Assembly (NCBI GenBank): GCA_002388885.1
Contig: DGNI01000031.1
Location: 1 to 20,524 of the forward strand
Length of the DNA stretch: 20,524 bases
Direction: 5' to 3'
Source: Parvularculaceae bacterium UBA4496
Lineage (GTDB): Bacteria; Pseudomonadota; Alphaproteobacteria; Caulobacterales; Parvularculaceae
The notes under the pieces were generated by a model. The model had not been told where the DNA came from, did not search any database, and saw only the letters and a program-made list of their open reading frames with translations. Positions 15,658-20,524 of the stretch are shown piece by piece. The translations under genes and the position numbers were made by a program. Each line of letters starts with the position of its first letter. The stretch's first letter is position 1.

Positions 15658-15789
15658 GAATAACAAGAAAAATTATGGGAAAAGCGTCATACGGCTCTGC
15701 TCCGGCGCCTGTCAATCTGGCTTTGACGGTTGGCATTTTGCTAAGCGGGGGCGTAAATTCGGGGCGCTGCTTTCTGAAAGGATCGCCCC

Positions 15790-16185
15790 ATGTGGATGCT
15801 TTTTCTCGCCGCGCTATTGTCGTCGTCAAAGTCCGAAATCCCGTCCGATGCATGGCTCTGCAAGAATGACATTGAGGTTTGGTGTTCCGTCGACGGTTGT
15901 GCGGCCAAGGACCCTGAGGAAACGACGCCCATGTCGATCATGGCGGCTCGCAATGGCGCCTTTTCCGTATGCGCCTATACGGGGTGCTGGGAAGGGAAGG
16001 CGCGGGTCGCCAATGTATCGGGCCGTATAGTCTGGGCGGCGGATGACGTGCCGTTTTCTTCAAAGCCGGATGGCTTTCGTGCTGACGTTTCGCTCATGAT
16101 TATCGAGGGCGACGGCGCTGGCTTTGTCCGCGTCGGCTCCATCGCCAGTCCGCTGTTATGTCTAAAGCGGCCATTTGATCAGTAA
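15790..16185 (+). CDS. Small exported hypothetical protein with six cysteines
   Basis: 131 residues; family not recognised. The first 10-12 residues are hydrophobic (MWMLFLAALL), consistent with a short signal peptide or anchor. Six cysteines (24, 32, 37, 61, 66, 124) suggest disulfides in the periplasm. The pattern CKNDIEVWCSVDGC and FSVCAYTGCWEGKA look like a conserved core. GAAAGGA about 8 bases upstream supports the ATG at 15790. It stands between tRNA-Ala (opposite strand) and the yggT group, 88 bases before yggT. Nothing in the sequence reveals a function. Confidence 0.72.
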   Translation: MWMLFLAALLSSSKSEIPSDAWLCKNDIEVWCSVDGCAAKDPEETTPMSIMAARNGAFSVCAYTGCWEGKARVANVSGRIVWAADDVPFSSKPDGFRADVSLMIIEGDGAGFVRVGSIASPLLCLKRPFDQ

Positions 16186-16273
16186 TTATCGGAGAATTCG
16201 GGCATTGCTTGCATGGCGGGGCGACTGACCTTAAGTGAATTGAAATTCGCTGAGATTGCCGCGGAGCATTTGC

Positions 16274-16576
16274 ATGGCCGTCATCGCCTACATCGTTAAT
16301 ACCGTCGCCAACCTTTACGTCTTCGTGATATTCGCCATGGTGATTTTTTCATGGCTGATAAATTTCAATGTCATCAATCGGCACAACCAGTTTGTCGATA
16401 TGGTGTGGCGTACGCTGATTTCGTTAACGGAACCGCTGCTGCGGCCAATCCGGCGCATGTTGCCAAATATGGGCGGCCTCGACATTTCTCCGATCGTACT
16501 GCTGATTCTAATCAAGGCTGTTCAGTATGGCCTGAACTACTATGTATTTAACCCGGCGCTTCGAGCCGGTCTTTAA
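16274..16576 (+). CDS. yggT: YggT-family membrane protein
   Basis: 100 residues, typical for a single YggT domain. Two hydrophobic segments (about 10-30 and 73-93) flank a conserved amphipathic stretch, LTEPLLRPIRRMLP, with GGLDISPIVLL leading into the second helix. The family sits in the inner membrane and is often next to DUF167, pyrroline-5-carboxylate reductase or division-site genes; in some bacteria it is tied to osmotic stress or cell shape. The ATG at 16274 has GCGGAG 7 bases upstream, better than the longer TTG start at 16256. The DUF167 gene follows after 7 bases. Confidence 0.9.
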   Translation: MAVIAYIVNTVANLYVFVIFAMVIFSWLINFNVINRHNQFVDMVWRTLISLTEPLLRPIRRMLPNMGGLDISPIVLLILIKAVQYGLNYYVFNPALRAGL

Positions 16577-16583
16577 TCAGGTA

Positions 16584-16913
16584 GTGAGCGATTTCTGGCG
16601 TGCCATTAACGGCAGCGTCGCGCTTTTCATTCGCGTTACGCCATGCGCCAACAAGAATGAGATTGCTGGTTTATGGCGGGGGCCAGACGGCGCTACGCGA
16701 CTCGCTGTAAAAGTCACGCCGGGGCCGGACAAGGGCAGGCCGAATGACGCCGTCCTGAAGCTGCTCGCAAAATCGCTTGATATGCCGAAATCGGCTTTCG
16801 CCGTTGCATCGGGCGCGGCGTCGCGTTTAAAGACGGTCGAGATTACCGGCGCGCCTGAAACGCTGAACGCGCGTCTCAGTGAATTGAGTGAAACCTTTCA
16901 AAGCGAGACATGA
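16584..16913 (+). CDS. DUF167 (YggU-like) protein
   Basis: 109 residues from a GTG. The core ALFIRVTPCANKNEI, the middle LAVKVTPGPDKGRPNDAVLKLLAKSL and the C-terminal SRLKTVEITG match the DUF167 fold, a small alpha-beta domain of unknown role in the cytosol. The start is uncertain. GTG at 16584 follows the yggT stop by 7 bases and gives a family-like N-terminus. An ATG at 16542 would overlap yggT by 35 bases and add 14 residues. Neither has a strong ribosome site. The stop lies 3 bases before folD, so the genes probably form one transcript. Confidence 0.85.
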   Translation: MSDFWRAINGSVALFIRVTPCANKNEIAGLWRGPDGATRLAVKVTPGPDKGRPNDAVLKLLAKSLDMPKSAFAVASGAASRLKTVEITGAPETLNARLSELSETFQSET

Positions 16914-16916
16914 TCC

Positions 16917-17792
16917 ATGACGTTGATTGACGGAAAAGCTTTCGCGTTGAACCTGCGGGAGAAAATCGCAAGTGCAGTCTCTGACATCAAATCGAGCTGC
17001 AATATCCAGCCGGCGCTTGCGGTGGTGCTGGTGGGTGAAGATCCCGCAAGCCAAGTTTATGTGCGCAACAAGGGAATTGCGACTGAGAAGGCAGGCATGC
17101 GATCGATCGAGCACAGGCTTGCCGCCGATGCGAGCGAGGATGACGTCGTATCCCTCGTCAAGACGCTAAACGCCGATGAGGAAGTGGACGGGATTCTGGT
17201 GCAGCTGCCGCTGCCCGATCACATATCGTCAGAGCGGGTCATCAATGAAATTCACCCTGACAAGGACGTCGACGGGTTGACGGAAGCAAATGCCGGGCGG
17301 TTGTTGCTTGGCAAGAACGGCCTTGTTCCGTGTACGCCGCAAGGCTCCGTCATGCTCGTAAAGTCGGTGCGTGGTTCGCTCTCGGGCCTTAACGCCGTTG
17401 TTGTCGGCCGGTCCATTCTGGTGGGCAAACCGCTCGCGATGTTGCTGCTGGCTGAAAACTGCACCGTCACCGTGGCCCATTCGCGCACGAAAGATCTGGC
17501 GGGTGTCTGCCGTGAAGCGGATATTCTTTGCGCCGCCGTCGGCCGCCCGCGGATGATAAAGGGCGATTGGGTGAAGGAAGGCGCGACGGTGATCGATGTC
17601 GGCATCAACCGTATCGAAGAGGGCGGCAAGTCGCGGCTTGTGGGAGATGTTGATTTTGACGAATCCAAATCCCGCGCCGGCGCCATTACGCCAGTGCCGG
17701 GCGGCGTGGGGCCGATGACAATCGCCTGTCTATTGCGCAATACGGTCATTGCCGCCGCGCGCCGCCGTGGTCTCGGGGCGGTCGAGATCTAA
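16917..17792 (+). CDS. folD: Bifunctional methylenetetrahydrofolate dehydrogenase / methenyltetrahydrofolate cyclohydrolase
   Basis: 291 residues, the usual length. FolD interconverts methylene-, methenyl- and 10-formyl-tetrahydrofolate with NADP in the cytosol, supplying one-carbon units. Active-site residues are visible: Tyr48 and catalytic Lys52 in [14 protein letters not shown] (96-100), and the acid in KDVDG (116-120). Dinucleotide binding is shown by [11 protein letters not shown] (162-172), and the C-terminus has [11 protein letters not shown]. It follows the DUF167 gene by 3 bases. A perfect small hairpin (17783-17797) overlaps the stop codon and another (17803-17820) follows; neither has a T tract. 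Confidence 0.97.
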   Translation: MTLIDGKAFALNLREKIASAVSDIKSSCNIQPALAVVLVGEDPASQVYVRNKGIATEKAGMRSIEHRLAADASEDDVVSLVKTLNADEEVDGILVQLPLPDHISSERVINEIHPDKDVDGLTEANAGRLLLGKNGLVPCTPQGSVMLVKSVRGSLSGLNAVVVGRSILVGKPLAMLLLAENCTVTVAHSRTKDLAGVCREADILCAAVGRPRMIKGDWVKEGATVIDVGINRIEEGGKSRLVGDVDFDESKSRAGAITPVPGGVGPMTIACLLRNTVIAAARRRGLGAVEI

Positions 17793-17820
17793 TCTCGGCG
17801 CGTTGAAATTGCGCTTTCAA
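17783..17820 (+). other. Two small hairpins at the end of folD
   Basis: CGAGAT-CTA-ATCTCG (17783-17797) spans the folD stop codon, and TTGAAA-N6-TTTCAA (17803-17820) comes right after. Neither is followed by a run of T, so they are not clear terminators. They may protect the message end or be chance. Confidence 0.3.
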
Positions 17821-17873
17821 ATCCCCATTTACCAAGCAAAGCGCCTTTAATGGCGCGCTTTGGAGGATTGGGT

Positions 17874-18440
17874 ATGAAATCTGTGCGGAACACGCGAAAC
17901 GCGCTTCTTGCTGCGGCGTCGGCGCTTGCCGCCAGCGCGGCCCTGCACCCAGCATCGGCAAGCGATTTTGACGCTATCGCCCAGCCTGCAACATACGAGG
18001 CTCAGGCTTTTGATACCGGCGCAATCGCTACCATCGCCCACGCAGATAAAAAACCCGCTATCGGCGCGAAAAAATGGGCGCTGATTGTGGCCGCCGCCGG
18101 CGCGCTCGCGGCGCTGGTCAAATTGATCGGCGCAAAGCGCGTGGCGGAAACGGTTGCCGCAGGTGCGGTCAGCGTGGCCCGGGCGACCGCCCGAACCGCC
18201 TCCGGTGCGGCGCGGGCTGTGGGCAGAACCGTGTCTTCTCCCTTGCGGTTTCTGGCGGTGCTCTTTGGCCTCGCGCTTTTCGCATTAACCGGCATCGGCC
18301 TTTACGACGTCGAATGGATCGGCGGTTTGCTGAGCGGCGCGGCCCTGGCGGGCGCGGGATTATATGGATTTTTGAAGACGCGGCGGATTTTTCAGCCCGC
18401 AAAGGCGCGTGCGGCGCGGGTTATGCCTAATGAAAATTAA
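17874..18440 (+). CDS. Alanine-rich exported/membrane hypothetical protein
   Basis: 188 residues; family not recognised. A signal peptide is likely (1-30, ending HPASAS before DFD). A hydrophobic segment (about 67-84) follows, then an alanine- and arginine-rich amphipathic region (about 88-120) and two more membrane segments (124-143, 147-166). The tail (168-188) is basic. The start at 17874 is supported by GGAGG at 17862-17866, 7 bases upstream; an ATG at 17850 in frame lies before that site. An imperfect inverted repeat around 17837-17861 lies just ahead of the ribosome site. The composition could also fit a small inner-membrane assembly factor, but this is speculation. Confidence 0.72.
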   Translation: MKSVRNTRNALLAAASALAASAALHPASASDFDAIAQPATYEAQAFDTGAIATIAHADKKPAIGAKKWALIVAAAGALAALVKLIGAKRVAETVAAGAVSVARATARTASGAARAVGRTVSSPLRFLAVLFGLALFALTGIGLYDVEWIGGLLSGAALAGAGLYGFLKTRRIFQPAKARAARVMPNEN

Positions 18441-18441
18441 C

Positions 18442-18459
18442 CAGTAATTTCAGTAATTT
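18442..18459. repeat. 9-bp tandem duplication (CAGTAATTT twice)
   Basis: Two perfect adjacent copies lie directly after the stop codon of the hypothetical gene. This could be a protein-binding repeat or a slippage product. Confidence 0.5.
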
Positions 18460-18489
18460 GGGCGGATTTGAACGAATTTTGTCTTATTC

Positions 18490-18589
18490 TCGCCCCATTC
18501 GGGGAGCAATGTTTGCCCATTAGCGTCGGCATCCGGCGCAAGAAATTCTGAAGCGTTGTCCCCTCTGACGCTAACCTTGCACGCACCCC
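18490..18589 (+). ncRNA. Candidate structured RNA or leader element upstream of rpe
   Basis: Nested pairings form one long imperfect stem: CGGGG (18500-18504) with CCCCG (18585-18589), GCAA (18506-18509) with TTGC (18577-18580), and TTAGCGTC (18520-18527) with GACGCTAA (18567-18574). A rival hairpin GCGTCGG-CAT-CCGGCGC (18523-18539, one G-U pair) uses part of the same bases. No coding frame of worth covers the stretch, and a strong terminator follows at once. It could be a small RNA, an attenuator for rpe or simply a 3' untranslated end. No known family was recognised, and no convincing promoter was found. Confidence 0.35.
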
Positions 18590-18593
18590 GACT

Positions 18594-18620
18594 AAACCCC
18601 GCCAGAAGGCGGGGTTTTTT
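18594..18620 (+). terminator. Strong intrinsic terminator
   Basis: CCCCGCC (18597-18603), loop AGAA, GGCGGGG (18608-18614) and then six T residues (18615-18620), preceded by AAA. It ends the upstream transcript or a leader RNA, 80 bases before rpe. Confidence 0.9.
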
Positions 18621-18647
18621 CGTTGGTTTTCCGGGCCTGGGGAACGA

Positions 18648-18675
18648 TTTCAGTGCGTATCTTGTTGCGCTGAAA
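18648..18675 (+). promoter_or_regulatory. Hairpin just upstream of rpe
   Basis: TTTCAGTGC (18648-18656) pairs with GCGCTGAAA (18667-18675), nine pairs including one G-U, around a 10-base loop. It lies 25 bases before the rpe ATG. It may be an operator or part of the rpe leader. The rpe promoter must lie in the same short stretch if the terminator at 18594-18620 is not read through. Confidence 0.35.
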
Positions 18676-18700
18676 CGGCGCATCACGATACCTCATTCTT

Positions 18701-19363
18701 ATGTCCCGCGTATTGATCGCTCCGTCCATTTTGTCCGCTGATTTCGCCCGTCTGGGCGAAGAGGTTGCTGCTGTGGCCAAAGCGGGCGCCGACTTCATCC
18801 ATGTCGATGTCATGGACGGTCATTTCGTACCCAACCTGACGATCGGACCGATGGTCGTAAAGGCGATACGGTCAGCGACGGACTTGCCATTCGACGTGCA
18901 TTTGATGATCTCGCCGGTCGATCCTTATATCGACGCCTTTGCTGAAGCGGGTGCGAACATTCTGACGGCGCATCCGGAGGCAGGGGCGCATCTTCATCGT
19001 ACCATACAGCGCATCAAGGCGGCGGGCGTGAAAGCGGGCGTCTCGCTTAATCCGGCGTCGCCCATCAGTCTTGTGGAACCAGTGATCAATGATGTGGATC
19101 TCATTTTGATCATGTCGGTTAATCCAGGATTTGGCGGGCAGAAGTTTATTTCATCGCAGTTGAAAAAGATCGAGGCAGTGCGCGCGCTGATCGAAAAATC
19201 GGGTCGCGACATTCATCTTGAAGTCGATGGCGGCGTTGATCCGGAAACGGCGCCGAAAGCGATTGCAGCCGGCGCCGATGTTCTGGTGGCGGGTTCGGCG
19301 GTGTTTCGCGGCGGGCCGCAAAACTACGCGCAAAATATCTCGGCATTGCGTCCACGGAGTTGA
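18701..19363 (+). CDS. rpe: Ribulose-phosphate 3-epimerase
   Basis: 220 residues forming a TIM-barrel. It interconverts ribulose-5-phosphate and xylulose-5-phosphate in the pentose phosphate pathway, in the cytosol. Visible active-site elements are [10 protein letters not shown] (6-15), [12 protein letters not shown] (34-45) with metal ligands His34 and Asp36, DVHLMI with His67, the phosphate loop [12 protein letters not shown] (139-150), and EVDGGV with Asp176. The start at 18701 is the family start, though its ribosome site is weak. The next gene begins 5 bases after the stop, so the two are probably co-transcribed. Confidence 0.97.
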   Translation: MSRVLIAPSILSADFARLGEEVAAVAKAGADFIHVDVMDGHFVPNLTIGPMVVKAIRSATDLPFDVHLMISPVDPYIDAFAEAGANILTAHPEAGAHLHRTIQRIKAAGVKAGVSLNPASPISLVEPVINDVDLILIMSVNPGFGGQKFISSQLKKIEAVRALIEKSGRDIHLEVDGGVDPETAPKAIAAGADVLVAGSAVFRGGPQNYAQNISALRPRS

Positions 19364-19368
19364 GTGAA

Positions 19369-20524
19369 ATGGCAGGGCGGGCGAAATCGGCGGCTCATAA
19401 CTCGGCGCAGCGCGGCTCGCGCGATGTTATTGCCCGCGTCCGAAAAGCGTGGGGGGAAAGTCCGTTCTATCAGGCGCAGTTGAAAGGGCCGGCCCCGGAC
19501 CGGCTTTTATTTCAACCGATTGATCCGTATGCGCCGGATAAGTCGATAGCGCAGTCACTGGCGCGCGGCCGGATTGCGCTTGGCGATGAAAATATCGACT
19601 GCGAAGGCGAGCTCGGGAACCTGTGGGACCTGGCCGCGCCAAACGGCGGGCTTTTCGCCTATTTGCAGGAGTTTTCCTGGCTGCGTCATCTGTCGGCGCT
19701 CGGGGATGACGGCAAAAAACCCGCGCGCATCCTGATGGCGGCATGGCTCGACCGGTACGAGCGTTGGTCTTCGGAGACGTGGGAGCCTTTTTATGTTTCA
19801 GAGCGGCTAGTGCAGCTATGTGCTCACAGCCCGCTCATTCTTGCCGGCACCGATGCATTGTGGCGCAGCCGTGTGCTTGCCTGCATGGCGCGCCAGACGC
19901 GCCATTTGGCGCGAACAACGCATCGTACGGCTTCAGGCTTTGACCGGCTGATGACGTCGCTGGGGCTTGCGGTTGCTGGCTACAGCCTGCCGGGCTGCGA
20001 GGGGCCTGCGGAGCGCGGGCTCGAAATGGCGCGGCGCGAATTGCGCATCCAATTGCGTCCCGATGGCGGGCATGTAAGCCGCAATCCTTCGCGGCAACTG
20101 AAACTTGCGTTGCGTTTGCAGTCGCTTACCAAGGCGATTGAGGCGAGGGGCTATCAGGCGCCGGGATTTTTGCGGCACCTTGTTCAGCGCACAAGCGCCA
20201 TGGCGATGTTCTTCCGCTGCGCCGATGGCGGGCTCGCCGTTTTCAACGGCGGTTATGAAGACGACAACAAGGCGATCATTCAGGTGCAAACCGGCGCGGG
20301 GCAGGACATCGGTCTGCCGGATTTCGCGCGTCATTCAGGTTATCACAAGCTGACGGCGGCTCGCGCCTTGCTGATTGCGGACACTGCGAATGATGCCGGC
20401 GGCGCCAGCGGTTTCAAAAGCGGCGGATCATTTCATTTTTCCTCAGGACGCAACCGCATCATTGTCAACTGCGGGAATGGAAGTCATCGCGGCGGCGGCT
20501 GGCGCAAGGCGCTCGAGCAGCGCA
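19369..20524 (+). CDS. Heparinase II/III-family protein, N-terminal part, truncated by window edge
   Basis: 385 codons are visible and the frame is open to the window end. The N-terminal two thirds is rich in Trp, Leu and Arg with patterns such as GNLWDLAAPNGG, FSWLRHL and WEPFYVSERL, typical of the alpha-helical toroid of this family. The later part (about residue 285 onward) turns to beta-rich sequence with FFRCADGGLAVFNGG and GRNRIIVNCGNG, like the start of the C-terminal lyase domain. In many alphaproteobacteria a gene of this family sits by rpe and before purH; purH would lie beyond the window (inference). Its substrate is not established; true heparin cleavage is unlikely. GGAG at 19356-19359 supports the ATG. 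No signal peptide is evident. Confidence 0.85.
   Translation, partial: MAGRAKSAAHNSAQRGSRDVIARVRKAWGESPFYQAQLKGPAPDRLLFQPIDPYAPDKSIAQSLARGRIALGDENIDCEGELGNLWDLAAPNGGLFAYLQEFSWLRHLSALGDDGKKPARILMAAWLDRYERWSSETWEPFYVSERLVQLCAHSPLILAGTDALWRSRVLACMARQTRHLARTTHRTASGFDRLMTSLGLAVAGYSLPGCEGPAERGLEMARRELRIQLRPDGGHVSRNPSRQLKLALRLQSLTKAIEARGYQAPGFLRHLVQRTSAMAMFFRCADGGLAVFNGGYEDDNKAIIQVQTGAGQDIGLPDFARHSGYHKLTAARALLIADTANDAGGASGFKSGGSFHFSSGRNRIIVNCGNGSHRGGGWRKALEQR

Noticed and set aside
16256..16273. Longer TTG start for the YggT protein
   Set aside because: It adds six residues and bypasses the good GCGGAG site that precedes the ATG at 16274.
18441..18620. 6S RNA or SRP RNA
   Set aside because: No SRP tetraloop motif and no recognisable 6S promoter-like bubble; kept only as an unassigned structured element.

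Overview
The window looks like ordinary chromosome of an alphaproteobacterium. Protein features point that way: a GlmS of alphaproteobacterial type, an Rpe followed by a heparinase II/III-family protein, a YggT/DUF167/FolD run, and an Isoquinoline-oxidoreductase-type molybdenum enzyme. By eye the DNA is fairly GC-rich. The order or family cannot be fixed from sequence alone; a marine Parvularculales/Caulobacterales-like relative is only a guess. I see no phage, insertion sequence, integrase or CRISPR array, and every long gene reads through without a frameshift.

Layout. (1) 1-580, minus: the 5' part of glmS, running off the left edge. (2) 809-3805, plus: a tightly packed three-gene operon with an exported retropepsin-like protease, a membrane protein joining a degenerate transglutaminase to seven helices, and an ATP-grasp ligase. 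(3) 3797-6873, minus: aldehyde dehydrogenase followed by a GMC-type FAD alcohol dehydrogenase. (4) 6874-7302: a 429-base divergent control region with two dyads. (5) 7303-11660, plus: a Tat-exported molybdenum hydroxylase large subunit, its 2Fe-2S small subunit, an XdhC-like maturation factor and a MocA-like cytidylyltransferase. (6) 11783-14098, plus: a six-helix PAS-GGDEF-EAL protein with both catalytic domains apparently intact, in DNA of lower GC. (7) 14268-15329, plus: an exported alpha/beta hydrolase whose ribosome site can fold into a stem. (8) 15342-15657: a dense run of small inverted repeats beside a minus-strand tRNA-Ala(CGC). (9) 15790-18440, plus: a six-cysteine exported hypothetical, YggT, DUF167, folD and an alanine-rich membrane hypothetical. 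(10) 18441-18700: a structured stretch ending in a strong terminator, then a second hairpin. (11) 18701-20524, plus: rpe and the 5' part of a heparinase II/III-family gene, running off the right edge.

How the parts may work together. Blocks 3 and 5 are back to back and read as one oxidation module: alcohol to aldehyde (GMC), and aldehyde to acid by a cytosolic NAD(P)-dependent enzyme or by a periplasmic molybdenum enzyme whose cofactor and assembly factors are encoded behind it. The substrate cannot be told. Block 2 is a recognisable but still poorly understood conserved system, in which a cytosolic ligase presumably makes or attaches a peptide-like product connected to a membrane/periplasmic protein and protease. 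The least explained DNA lies in the intergenic RNA-like structures at 14211-14267, 15342-15578 and 18490-18675.
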